A stretch of DNA of 64,000 nucleotides from contig NZ_BPIJ01000003.1 in the NCBI RefSeq assembly GCF_026004055.1, positions 124,001 through 188,000 on the forward strand. The letters are read 5' to 3'. This document shows positions 20,424-28,514 of this stretch, one piece after another. The position numbers and the translations under genes were made by a program. Each line of letters begins with the position of its first letter. The first letter of the stretch is position 1. A model generated the notes under the pieces. It ran no database searches and was not told where the DNA came from. It saw nothing but the letters and a program-made list of their open reading frames with translations. This stretch comes from Meiothermus sp. Lineage in GTDB: Bacteria; Deinococcota; Deinococci; Deinococcales; Thermaceae.

Positions 20424-22528
20424 TGCCCCACCACTTCCCATACACCGCGGCTGAGCTGGGCCTGCTGCCCACCAGGGATACGGGGGCGCAGGCGGTTGTC
20501 GTGGTAGATGTCCAGCTTGACCGGGGCCAGCACCCCGGTATCGGCGGCTACCAGGGCTCCGCGCAAGTCCCAGCGCCCCCCCAGGTTGTAGCCACGCCCA
20601 TTTTGTATCACGCTAAAGATGGCGTTGGCCGAGTACAGCAGACCATCTGTGCGCAGCGGGCCTGAAGCACGATCGCGCATGGTCTCGTTCCAAAGCAGCT
20701 TGAGGGCGGTGTTGCTAAAAGCGCTCGAGGTCAGCTCATAGCGCACCGACTGTCTGCGCAGGGCATCCACCTGAGCCTGGGTCAAAACCACGCTACCCAG
20801 CGAGGTTTCGCCCTGGCAGGTGTGCACTCGAGCCCCGGCCTGGAGGGTTTGGTAGCTTTCATAGCGCGTGGGGTCGTGCACGCAGCCATCTCCAAAGTAC
20901 ACTTCGTTTTCGCCAAAGGTATAAAAGCGAGGCCGGTAGGCATTATTGCGCAACCAACGCTGTATTTCGCTGCGGTTGAAGTTGGTCACCTCGGTCAGGG
21001 TCAGGTTGGGCCGATAGAGAGGGTCGTCCTGCCAACTTACAGATGCCCCGCTCCCACAGCCGGGCTGGGATGGATTGTTCCGGCAAACACCCATGGGAAG
21101 CTGAATTCGGTCGGTTTGTAGAAGGTTAAGGTTGTTCGCCGTAAAGGTGTCGATGCTCAAGAAATCTCCCATCAGGGTACTGCCCCCGGCAATCAGGTTG
21201 AGCTGGGGCAAGCGGCTGGGATCGCGGTAGTCACAGGCTTGCAGGGTGCTGCCCTGTCCGCAGTCGTAGGTCAGGTCGCCCAAAATGTACACGTTGCCCC
21301 GGGCCAGAATCGTCCCATTACCCCGAACACGGCCTCGGATGACCACATCGCCATTGATGAAAACCGTGCCGCTGAGGCTGATGGGCGTCACCGAGCCATC
21401 CAGAATGACGTTTTTACGAGAAAGGCCCAGCGCTGCCGAGTCGAGCGTTTGCACGCCAGAACCCCCTGGCCAGGCAATGCTGCTGGGATTAACCAGCATC
21501 GGGGCACTAATACTGCCGGCAAAGTAGTTTTCGTTGCGGTTATCGAGGCTCGCTTGCACTTCGTCTAGCCACTCCGCGTCGTCAATGAGGCGGTTGTTGT
21601 TGTCGTCGGGAATGGGCAGCGGAAAAAAGTCTGGCAGCTCACCGTCGGGGTAGCGGTTGCCAAAGGCGGCCAGACGGGTGCTGTCTGGATAGTTGTAGTA
21701 CAGGTTCTGGGTCGTGCTACAGTTGCTGGGGTTGCTGCAATCGGCAGGCGCGGGGCGAAGGGGTGTAACGGAGCGGATACGGGTCTGACCCGGCTCGAGG
21801 GTGGTGAAGTAGCGCGTGGAGGGCTCGAGGCGACCGCTGTACTGCTGACGCACCGTACCCCGGGTTACCAGGGAACCATGCACGATGCCCGCTTCCTGTT
21901 CGTCGCGCATCACCAGATCTTCCAGCACCCCCACCTTGATTCGTCGCCACCAGGTGCTGGGATCGCTGGGGTTGGGGTTGCCCCGGAAGGCGTCCATGCT
22001 ACGCACCTCGAGGTGGCAAAAGATGCAGTCGGCCTTATTGGTCAGGAAAGGGTAGTCGAAAGGAAACGGCGCCCGGGCCACCCGAAAAACCTGTCGCAGA
22101 CGTCGGGTAGTACCGTCAGGCAAGGTGCCGGTCGAGAGCACGGTTAGCTCGATGAAGGCCTCGCCCGAAGGGCTGGCGGTATCCCGACGGGAAACCCGCA
22201 CCGTATAGCTGCCCCCCTCCCCCAGGGTCTGGGGCTGGCCAAACAAGCTGTTGAGGGTGGCACCATTGGTTAGACCCATGCGTTCTAGGGCCTGTCGGTA
22301 ACCGGTCACGCTGGAGGAGGTGGCCTCGGCCAGCACCTGGTGCCACAGCCGGGCCACCGCTCGCTCGAGGCCCGCCTCGGCGGCGAACTGGGCCTGCGAG
22401 GTACGCAGAGCGTCCTGGGCATTGCGGCGGTTGTTGAGCGAGGTGATCGAAGCGACGCTAACCAGAATAATAACGATGAACATGAATACCAGGGTAGAAA
22501 CCAGGGTTATCCCCTTTGCTCTTGGCAT
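20420..22528 (-). CDS. Large PilX/ComZ-like prepilin with CXXCH and calcium-loop motifs, cassette A
   Basis: A 702-residue prepilin-like protein. The leader MPRAKG is followed by ITLVSTLVFMFIVIILV; residue 5 after the cut is Ser, not Glu, as in tip subunits such as GspK and PilX. A pilin helix with QFAAEAGLERAVARLWHQ follows. Cys168-Ile-Phe-Cys171-His172 is a haem-c or metal-type CXXCH. Residues 308-319 (DDNNNRLIDDAE) fit a 12-residue EF-hand loop. The central part (about 340-450) has repeated short strands with GNGTILARGNVYILGD, like a beta-solenoid. It is the first gene of cassette A, with GGGAGG five bases before the ATG. Confidence 0.78.
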   Translation of the reverse strand: MPRAKGITLVSTLVFMFIVIILVSVASITSLNNRRNAQDALRTSQAQFAAEAGLERAVARLWHQVLAEATSSSVTGYRQALERMGLTNGATLNSLFGQPQTLGEGGSYTVRVSRRDTASPSGEAFIELTVLSTGTLPDGTTRRLRQVFRVARAPFPFDYPFLTNKADCIFCHLEVRSMDAFRGNPNPSDPSTWWRRIKVGVLEDLVMRDEQEAGIVHGSLVTRGTVRQQYSGRLEPSTRYFTTLEPGQTRIRSVTPLRPAPADCSNPSNCSTTQNLYYNYPDSTRLAAFGNRYPDGELPDFFPLPIPDDNNNRLIDDAEWLDEVQASLDNRNENYFAGSISAPMLVNPSSIAWPGGSGVQTLDSAALGLSRKNVILDGSVTPISLSGTVFINGDVVIRGRVRGNGTILARGNVYILGDLTYDCGQGSTLQACDYRDPSRLPQLNLIAGGSTLMGDFLSIDTFTANNLNLLQTDRIQLPMGVCRNNPSQPGCGSGASVSWQDDPLYRPNLTLTEVTNFNRSEIQRWLRNNAYRPRFYTFGENEVYFGDGCVHDPTRYESYQTLQAGARVHTCQGETSLGSVVLTQAQVDALRRQSVRYELTSSAFSNTALKLLWNETMRDRASGPLRTDGLLYSANAIFSVIQNGRGYNLGGRWDLRGALVAADTGVLAPVKLDIYHDNRLRPRIPGGQQAQLSRGVWEVVGQ

Positions 22529-22539
22529 GAAACCCTCCC

Positions 22540-22579
22540 AATCTTACGTACCCTACCCCCAAATCTTAACGTACCCTAC
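22540..22579 (-). promoter_or_regulatory. Tandem TACGT repeats upstream of cassette A
   Basis: Two near-identical copies occur 22 bases apart: AATCTTACGTACCCTAC at 22540-22556 and AATCTTAACGTACCCTAC at 22562-22579 (plus-strand reading). They sit 12-51 bases before the large pilin start. Spacing of about two helical turns suggests binding sites for a dimeric regulator; each minus-strand copy also contains a TAAGAT that could act as a -10 box. Confidence 0.5.
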
Positions 22580-22612
22580 TCGAATGATTTGTAATTGACT
22601 TGAATTGTAACA

Positions 22613-22626
22613 CCCCCATTTGGGGG
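22613..22626. promoter_or_regulatory. Palindrome CCCCCATTTGGGGG upstream of cassette A
   Basis: The same 14 bases occur at 32060-32073 upstream of cassette C, with a variant at 27267-27280 upstream of cassette B. It lies between the response-regulator stop and cassette A. It could be a terminator for the regulator gene, but no T run follows. Confidence 0.45.
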
Positions 22627-22649
22627 TACTGGGCTACAAACAAGGATGG

Positions 22650-23234
22650 CTACCCACTTAGCAGCCCCAGGCTGCGGGCGCGCTCGAGGGCCTCTACCCG
22701 GTTGCGGGCCTCGAGTTTTTCATAAAGCCGCACCAGGTGGTCTTTCACGGTTTCGGGCGAAATGTGCAGGTGGCGGGCGATTTCTTTGGTCGAAAGCCCC
22801 TGAGCCATCCACTGCAACACCTCTTGTTCGCGGGCGGTGAGTTTGGGTAGTTCGGGGGCCCGCAGCCGGGGCTCTTGTCCCAGGCTGAGCCGGCGCAGGC
22901 GTTCGGCCAGGGCCTCGGGGGGTAGTTCTTTCGACCAGTAGGCGTCGGCCCCGGCATAGGCGGCCTGCTGAACCAAAACCGGCTCGTTGAAGGTGGTCAG
23001 GAGGGTAATGAGGCCCGCGTAGCGCTGCTCGCGCAGCATACGGGCGGTGGCGATTCCGTCTAGCTGGGGCATGCGCACATCCAGCACCACCCCGTCCGGC
23101 AACAGTTGCAGGCACAGATCCAGGGCTTCCTGGCCATCGCCGGCCTCCCCTACCACCTCGAAGCCTTCACGCTCGAGGGCCGCTCGCAGGCCCACGCGGA
23201 ACAGGGGGTGGTCGTCGGCAATCAGAAGGCGCAT
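22650..23234 (-). CDS. NarL/FixJ-type response regulator
   Basis: A 194-residue two-component regulator. The receiver domain has the acidic pair Asp7-Asp8, phospho-acceptor Asp52 in VVLDVRMP, and normal spacing. The LuxR-type helix-turn-helix is at about 130-190 (LTAREQEVLQWMAQG, STKEIARHLHISPETVKDHL). It lies between pilin cassettes B and A on the same strand, so it plausibly regulates them. No kinase is adjacent; the nearest is at 27440-28429, on the other side of cassette B. An extended -10 (TGCTATTTT) sits eight bases before its ATG. Confidence 0.92.
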   Translation of the reverse strand: MRLLIADDHPLFRVGLRAALEREGFEVVGEAGDGQEALDLCLQLLPDGVVLDVRMPQLDGIATARMLREQRYAGLITLLTTFNEPVLVQQAAYAGADAYWSKELPPEALAERLRRLSLGQEPRLRAPELPKLTAREQEVLQWMAQGLSTKEIARHLHISPETVKDHLVRLYEKLEARNRVEALERARSLGLLSG

Positions 23235-23256
23235 CTAAACTCAAAATAGCACAAGG

Positions 23257-23280
23257 GCCCCCGGGGCATAGCCCAGGGGC
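23257..23280 (-). terminator. GC-rich hairpin after cassette B
   Basis: On the minus strand GCCCCTGGGC-TAT-GCCCCGGGGGC forms a strong stem between the end of the cassette B large pilin and the response regulator start. The following sequence (CTTGTGCTATTTT) is only moderately T-rich, so this may attenuate rather than stop transcription. Confidence 0.5.
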
Positions 23281-23301
23281 TCTCGTGTAAAGCAATTTGG
23301 T

Positions 23302-25431
23302 TTATTGGTTGTAGTCGCGGTGGAAGAGTTCTTGGCTCATATAGGAGGCCATGGGCGTGAGCGGGGGCAGCAGGGTGAAGTTACGGAAGCGGGTATCAAA
23401 AGCCCAGTTACGAATTGGAGGGTGGTACCAGGGCTGGCCCAGGAAGAAGTTTCCGTTTACGTGCTGCGGGCCGTTGGTTGTAAGGCTCACAATAGAACCC
23501 CGGTAGGTAAAGGTGCGCGAGGCTGTGATGTTGTTGAAGCGTCGCATCGAAAGGTTCACACCATTGATACTCAAGTTCACAGTACCGAAGAAAGCCCCCT
23601 TGAGCACAGACCAAATTGCCGCACTGAGGGGGGCTATGCGAACTTCGGGCCACTGGTTGGTCCACTGTTCGTGGAAACGCATGATGTTGTGCACCCCCCC
23701 CGCACTCTGGCCTCCGATGGTGGGGGTAATGGTGGAGCCGGTCAAAACTGCCGCCTGCACAATGGTATTGCTCGCCGGAGGAATCCAGCGGTTGGGTGCG
23801 TTGCTGCTATCTTCCGAGGTGCCCAGCGGCATCCAGCGGTTACGGCAACGGGGGTTGCTTTTGGCATCACCCCCAATCTGGGTTGCGGTGGGGTCAACTA
23901 CAGCGCCGTTGAGCGCCACGGTACCGCAGGCATTGGGGATGTTGTTGGTAAAGCCTGTGGGGTTGACAAAGGCCGGCCCATAGTGGCCGCTGATATAGGG
24001 GTTGGGGTGTTGGTTGAACCACTCGTTGGACAGAATGTTGATGGAGTCGCTCAAAAGGGCCGCCGGGCGCCACCTAGAGGAGGCACTCGTACTTAGGTCG
24101 CTGTTGTAATCGCCCTGAACATAGAGGGCCTGGTTGGTGACGACCGTCAAGCCCTTAATTTGCGGATTGGCAATGGTCAGGTCGGCCCCGTTGCGAATGC
24201 GCACCCCGTAGTTGTTGAGGCCCGAACTGTTGGGCCCCACCACCCCAAAGTAGAACACCAGACCGTTATCGGTGGTGTCGGCCAGGTTCACCAGGTCGCT
24301 GGTCTGCAAGGCCTGCAACAGCGCGGCCATATTGACCTCGAGCATATGAATAGGGCCTAGGTTGGGCCGGGTGGTGAGCTCGCGGTTGTTGTAAAAGGAG
24401 TTGGAGTAGTCCACCGGGCGGGTACCGCCACCGGTGTTGGGGTCAAAGGCCGTTCCAGTGTTGAGCAACGTGGTCAGGGCCACATTCACCGAACCGTCTA
24501 CGTTGCGAACCTCCACTTGGGGCAAGGCAGTATTGAGGTTGAGCACCACCCGCAGCTCGGCCCGCTCCCAATACAGACCGCCGGGGTCGAAGGCCGAGGG
24601 CGCAGGAATTTGCAGGGGGTTCATGTTGTTCTGTACCCGCCCGGCCCAGGTTGCATTGGAAAGCTCCGCGTTCGTGAGGGTGCGGCGAGCACCGCCCCCA
24701 CAGTTGATCTCCACCGAAAGCACCGAAACTGTCCCGTTGCAGCCCACGTTGCTCTTGCCGCCCCGGTAGATATCCCGCACCGCAGTGACATTGTCCGTGA
24801 CGGTCAGACTGGCACTGCCCCCGGCATCCAAGAAGATATTGGCGTTGGAGTGGATGGGCCCATCCATGGTCATGGTGGCCGTACGGTCAAATTCCAGGTC
24901 GCCCTCATAGAAGACCCCAAACTGGAAAAGGGGAATCAGCCGCTGACGAAAGGTCATCCGTACAATGGCCTCGGGCTGATTCTGCCGGTTCAGGGCCCGC
25001 GCAAACACATCGTAGCGGTACTGGTTGGCCCAGAGGCCTTGGAAGGGCTCCCCAGGTGGAATGGAGATGGTATCACCGTTGACCACGTTGTTGGTCAGCT
25101 CGCGCATATAGGTGACTACTTGCTTACCTTGAACGGTAGTGGTCTGGCAGGCAAAATCGCCGCTGCCCATATTCCCAGAGCTGCAGGGGTTGCTGGCACC
25201 GGGAGCGGTTCCACTGGGCCGGCTATAGTTGGCGAACTGCTCCTTGACGGCTGCCGCCCGCAGGTTTAGAGCCGACTCGGCAGCAAAAAACCCCTTGGTG
25301 CGGGAAGACTGAGCGGCGGAGTTGTTGGTATCCAGTACAGAGATGGTGAAGTAAGCCGTGAGCAACGTAGCCAGTACGGCCATCATCAGCACCACTGCCA
25401 GGAAAGCAAAGCCTCGGTTGGACATATTCAC
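23302..25431 (-). CDS. Large PilX/ComZ-like prepilin, cassette B
   Basis: A 709-residue prepilin-like protein. The leader MNMSNRG precedes FAFLAVVLMMAVLATLL; position 5 is Ala, so Glu5 is missing as in PilX/GspK. The helix continues with KGFFAAESALNLRAAAVKEQF. The globular part is rich in Asn, Gly and short strands (for example GPIHSNANIFLDAGGSASLTVTDN), compatible with the beta-solenoid insertion known in Thermus ComZ. The GTG at 25431 is chosen because AGGAGG lies six bases upstream; an ATG two codons later is possible. It is the last gene of cassette B. Confidence 0.78.
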   Translation of the reverse strand: MNMSNRGFAFLAVVLMMAVLATLLTAYFTISVLDTNNSAAQSSRTKGFFAAESALNLRAAAVKEQFANYSRPSGTAPGASNPCSSGNMGSGDFACQTTTVQGKQVVTYMRELTNNVVNGDTISIPPGEPFQGLWANQYRYDVFARALNRQNQPEAIVRMTFRQRLIPLFQFGVFYEGDLEFDRTATMTMDGPIHSNANIFLDAGGSASLTVTDNVTAVRDIYRGGKSNVGCNGTVSVLSVEINCGGGARRTLTNAELSNATWAGRVQNNMNPLQIPAPSAFDPGGLYWERAELRVVLNLNTALPQVEVRNVDGSVNVALTTLLNTGTAFDPNTGGGTRPVDYSNSFYNNRELTTRPNLGPIHMLEVNMAALLQALQTSDLVNLADTTDNGLVFYFGVVGPNSSGLNNYGVRIRNGADLTIANPQIKGLTVVTNQALYVQGDYNSDLSTSASSRWRPAALLSDSINILSNEWFNQHPNPYISGHYGPAFVNPTGFTNNIPNACGTVALNGAVVDPTATQIGGDAKSNPRCRNRWMPLGTSEDSSNAPNRWIPPASNTIVQAAVLTGSTITPTIGGQSAGGVHNIMRFHEQWTNQWPEVRIAPLSAAIWSVLKGAFFGTVNLSINGVNLSMRRFNNITASRTFTYRGSIVSLTTNGPQHVNGNFFLGQPWYHPPIRNWAFDTRFRNFTLLPPLTPMASYMSQELFHRDYNQ

Positions 25432-25441
25432 ACTAGACCTC

Positions 25442-26356
25442 CTACTGCGAGAGGAAGTTGCGAGGGAAGAACTCGTTGGTTTGGGTGCGGGTGACGCCTT
25501 GGGGGTCGGTGGCCGTGATGGTGATGCGCACCCGGCTTAGATCCGAAAGTGGCATGGTGGCATTCCAAAGGCTACCGGTAGGAGTCAGGGGTTCTACCCG
25601 AAACTGCGTCACCCCCACCATAACGGCCCGCCCCGGCCCGCCGTTTTCGGAGAGCAAAAGCTGTCCGGCAGAGAGGGTATACTGCCTGCGGTCAACCAAC
25701 ATCAAGCTCGAGCCTTGCCCGTAGGTGCCGCTGGTAGAACCGGTGTAGGTAAAACTGTAGTTGGTGGCAGTACCGCTACCAGCGGTGAGGTTGATCAGCT
25801 TACCCGTACGCAAGGAGGGGTTGTAGAGATACACCTGCACGCTACCTCCTTGTGCGATGCGGTAGTTGTTGAAAGGCTCGGCCACATCGGGGATGTTGTT
25901 GCTGTTGCCATCGCCCTGGCCACAGCTATTGCTCGAGCTAGCCACAGGAATACTGCTGGCCGTGGCATTACCGCACAGCCCAATGGGAGTGGGAATGTTT
26001 GATCCGCTGCGGGCAAACCAGACCTCGAGGCTGTCGCCGGGCGTGCCTGCGGTGACCCAGATGGGTCTGGGGCTCGAGTTGTATCCCGCCCCCGCATATA
26101 GCAGTCCTTGGCCCGCCTGGCGCAAGTCGTCCCCAATCATGGCCATGGCAGCTTGAATATCCTGGTTTATCCCGGTACGAGACTGATCCAGGGTATAAAG
26201 CCGCCGACCCCCCATCACAATGGGTACCAACAAAGCCAGGATCAGAACCGAAACCGCCGAAGCAATCAACAGCTCAACTAAGGTCAGACCATCCTTTCTC
26301 CGCATTGGCAAGCGAAAACGACGACTTTGTTGTAAAGGTTCAGTTGAAAATGACAT
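25442..26356 (-). CDS. PilW-like minor prepilin with calcium-loop motif, cassette B
   Basis: A 304-residue PilW/GspJ-type prepilin. GGAGG lies six bases before the ATG at 26356, giving a long 23-residue leader ending MRRKDG, before LTLVELLIASAVSVLIL with Glu5. Residues 149-160 (DGNSNNIPDVAE) match an EF-hand-type loop with Asp1, Asn3, Asn5, Asp9 and Glu12. It overlaps the PilV-like gene by 17 bases and ends 10 bases before the large pilin. Confidence 0.82.
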   Translation of the reverse strand: MSFSTEPLQQSRRFRLPMRRKDGLTLVELLIASAVSVLILALLVPIVMGGRRLYTLDQSRTGINQDIQAAMAMIGDDLRQAGQGLLYAGAGYNSSPRPIWVTAGTPGDSLEVWFARSGSNIPTPIGLCGNATASSIPVASSSNSCGQGDGNSNNIPDVAEPFNNYRIAQGGSVQVYLYNPSLRTGKLINLTAGSGTATNYSFTYTGSTSGTYGQGSSLMLVDRRQYTLSAGQLLLSENGGPGRAVMVGVTQFRVEPLTPTGSLWNATMPLSDLSRVRITITATDPQGVTRTQTNEFFPRNFLSQ

Positions 26357-26729
26357 ACACCGCCTCCAAGCTATAAACCAGGCGACCGTCCAGCCTTACC
26401 TCGACCCGGAACTGGCGCTTGTCGCTGGAGCACTGGCTGGCATCCGGGCAAAAAACCGTGGTAACGGAGTAGTTTCTACCCCCTTGCGATACAGTCTGGG
26501 GTGAAGTGCTACCGGACATGGGGATGGTAGCCCCGGCTGCGCCCTTGGTTTGGCGTCGCCAGAAGTCCATTTGCTGCTGTGCAACAATAATCGCTTGGTT
26601 ACGAACCTCGTTATCGGTATTGGACTGCAAGAAACCTACAAAGCTGGGGATGACAAAAGCCAGCAAAATACCCAGAATGGCCAGGGCCACCAGGGCTTCG
26701 ATGAGGGAGAAACCCAGGGATTTTCTCAT
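26340..26729 (-). CDS. PilV-like minor prepilin, cassette B
   Basis: A 129-residue prepilin with the short leader MRKSLG before FSLIEALVALAILGILLAF; Glu5 is present. Size and the QQQMDFWRRQ stretch after the helix fit PilV/GspI. Two cysteines (VFCPDASQC) could form a disulfide loop. Its ATG overlaps the stop of the FimT-like gene by four bases. Confidence 0.83.
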   Translation of the reverse strand: MRKSLGFSLIEALVALAILGILLAFVIPSFVGFLQSNTDNEVRNQAIIVAQQQMDFWRRQTKGAAGATIPMSGSTSPQTVSQGGRNYSVTTVFCPDASQCSSDKRQFRVEVRLDGRLVYSLEAVYVIFN

Positions 26730-27196
26730 TGCTTGACCACACCTCCCCCCAAAAGAACCTGCATTCCACGGGTTCTTCCTTCTCGGCTTAGGGTAAGGGT
26801 CAGGTTGCTGGGCGAGCCCAGGCTTCCGCGGCTATTGAAGCAGATGCTCCAGGAAGTAGGGCTCATGGTTACCCCTTCGCCCAGTTGTAAGCCGCGCAAG
26901 CCTCCCCCCAAATCGCGTCCGATACTGGCATCGGTAGCCCAGGTAGTCGCACTACAACTGGTTGCCCACTGCACCCAAATGGTGCCGTCGTTGGCCACCA
27001 GACGATAGGCCGCGGTATTCTGCATGGCTTTAATACGGGCCAACCGAACCAGTGAAACCAATTCGGCATACTGGTTTTCTAAAGGGTTGGAAAAACCCCT
27101 AAAACCTACCAGAGCTACCGAGAACAAAACGGCCATCACCGCTGTTACGATGATGCCTTCGATCAGGGTAAAGCCCCGCATTGAAAATCTGGTCAT
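26726..27196 (-). CDS. FimT/GspH-like minor prepilin, cassette B
   Basis: A 156-residue prepilin. AAGGAG lies five bases before the ATG at 27196, giving leader MTRFSMRG before FTLIEGIIVTAVMAVLFSV with Glu5; an upstream in-frame start would add seven residues without a ribosome site. The body follows the GspH pattern (LVRLARIKAMQNTAAYRLV, ending in a strand-rich LTLSREGRTRGMQVLLG). It is the first gene of cassette B. Confidence 0.84.
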   Translation of the reverse strand: MTRFSMRGFTLIEGIIVTAVMAVLFSVALVGFRGFSNPLENQYAELVSLVRLARIKAMQNTAAYRLVANDGTIWVQWATSCSATTWATDASIGRDLGGGLRGLQLGEGVTMSPTSWSICFNSRGSLGSPSNLTLTLSREGRTRGMQVLLGGGVVKQ

Positions 27197-27266
27197 GTAG
27201 CTCCTTTGCATATCCAAGCTAGCCCCTCACCAACTCCAAAGTAAGAGGAGGTTACAGGCTTGTAGA

Positions 27267-27311
27267 CCCCCGATTGGGGGCTGGAACGTTACGTTAATCG
27301 CTTATTAATCC
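27267..27311. promoter_or_regulatory. Palindrome and AACG/TACGT motif upstream of cassette B
   Basis: CCCCCGATTGGGGG at 27267-27280 is followed by AACGTTACGTTAATCG and TTATTAATCC. The same order and polarity on the plus strand (AACG..ACGT.A, then ATTAAT) occurs upstream of cassette C at 31966-31995. It lies 71-115 bases before the first cassette B start and 130 bases after the end of the kinase gene. The palindrome alone could be a kinase-gene terminator. Confidence 0.45.
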
Positions 27312-27439
27312 AGCTATGCAAACGACCCCAATGTTTGATTAATTTGCTTGCGATAGGCTTTTTCGCCTAAGTTTGTCTTGATTCAACCAAGCAACCAGGA
27401 TTGTTCAAAAATCACAAGCCTCGGCAAGCCCGGCCTGGG

Positions 27440-28429
27440 TCAGGGCTGTAGGTACAACCGCAACCGCGACCCCTGCTGCTTTTTCAGGTTTTCCAACCGC
27501 CCCCCATGTACCTCGGCCACCCGCCGGGCCACATACAGCCCCAGCCCTGCGCTGCCGGCCCGCACCCCCCGCAGGCGCTGGCTGCGGAAGGGCTGGGAGA
27601 GGGCTTCCAGGCTATCGGGCAGGCCGGGCCCATCGTCTTCAACCTCGAGCCAGCCATCCCCCGCCCTAAGCACCACCCGGCTTCGGGCGTGTCGCAGGGC
27701 GTTCTCGGTCAGGTTCGCCAGGGCCCGCTCGAGCAAGAGCCGCTCGGCGCGGGCCTGTCCGGCCCCTTCAATCTCCAGGCGCAGGCCGCGCTTTTGGGCT
27801 TGCTGGGCGTAGCGCAGGCGAAAGTCTTCCAGAATCGAGCGCAGGTTGAGGTTTTCCGGCTGGATGCGCTGGGCCTCGAGGCGGCTGGCGGTGAGCAGGT
27901 TTTCTACGAGTTGGTAGCTCCGGTTGAGCTCGTCGCGCAGACTGCGCAGCATTTCCTTGCGCTTCTCAGGCCCAATCTTGTCGGCCTCTTCCAGGTATTC
28001 CAGCGCCCGCAAGCTGGCCAACAGGGGGGTCTTGAGGTCGTGGGTCAGGGCGGCGTAGGTGGCCTCGCGGGCCTCCAGCAGCTCGCGCAGGTGGTTCAGC
28101 ACCTCCTCGAAACCCTCGCGAAGCTGCTCGATCTCGGCAGGAGGACGTTGTTGGGGCGAGGGCAGCGAAAGCTCGGCCAGGGTGCGGCCGGCCCCCCGCA
28201 GGTAGTACAGGCTGCGGGTCAATTCATCTACCGGGCGCAGCAGCGCATTGGCCAGAATATACCCCACACCGGCAGCGACCAGGGCCAGCACCAAGACCCA
28301 GACCAACAAAAAAAGCCGGGTCTCCAGGGGTTGCCCGCGGGCCGAGACCCAGAAGGTGAGCACAATGGCCAGGTTGGGAATAAAGGCCAGCAAACCAATC
28401 ACCCAGGCCAGTTGGTGCTTGAGCGACAT
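27440..28429 (-). CDS. Sensor histidine kinase, membrane-bound
   Basis: A 329-residue kinase. Two transmembrane segments (residues about 9-30 and 38-62) enclose almost no extracytoplasmic domain, so it probably senses within the membrane or through partners. A HAMP-like linker follows (LLRPVDELTRSLYYLRG). The phospho-acceptor is His130 in ALTHDLKTPL. The ATPase domain has NLTENALRHA, EDDGPGLP and GSAGLGLYVARRVAE. It lies between pilin cassettes C and B. No regulator is adjacent; the NarL-type regulator at 22650-23234 is the only candidate in the window, although HisKA kinases more often pair with OmpR-type regulators. Confidence 0.9.
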   Translation of the reverse strand: MSLKHQLAWVIGLLAFIPNLAIVLTFWVSARGQPLETRLFLLVWVLVLALVAAGVGYILANALLRPVDELTRSLYYLRGAGRTLAELSLPSPQQRPPAEIEQLREGFEEVLNHLRELLEAREATYAALTHDLKTPLLASLRALEYLEEADKIGPEKRKEMLRSLRDELNRSYQLVENLLTASRLEAQRIQPENLNLRSILEDFRLRYAQQAQKRGLRLEIEGAGQARAERLLLERALANLTENALRHARSRVVLRAGDGWLEVEDDGPGLPDSLEALSQPFRSQRLRGVRAGSAGLGLYVARRVAEVHGGRLENLKKQQGSRLRLYLQP

Positions 28430-28471
28430 GGCTCCAGTCTACCTATCCCTATCCGGAATTGGTTTTTCCGT

Positions 28472-28497
28472 AAAAACCCCCACGCATAGCGTGGGGG
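28472..28497 (-). terminator. Terminator of pilin cassette C
   Basis: Stem CCCCCACGC-ATA-GCGTGGGGG followed on the minus strand by five T. It lies just after the comZ-like stop and before the kinase gene, so cassette C is probably its own transcription unit. Confidence 0.88.
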
Positions 28498-28514
28498 CAA
28501 GCGGGCGTATCGGC

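Noticed and set aside
22540-22579. The two AATCTTACGT copies as the start of a CRISPR or longer tandem array
   Set aside because: There are only two copies with a 22-base period, immediately before a start codon, which fits a promoter-proximal binding site.
22613-22626. The CCCCC palindromes taken simply as terminators of the regulator and kinase genes
   Set aside because: No T run follows, and the identical copy upstream of cassette C sits in a divergent spacer where no gene ends. A terminator role is not excluded for A and B.
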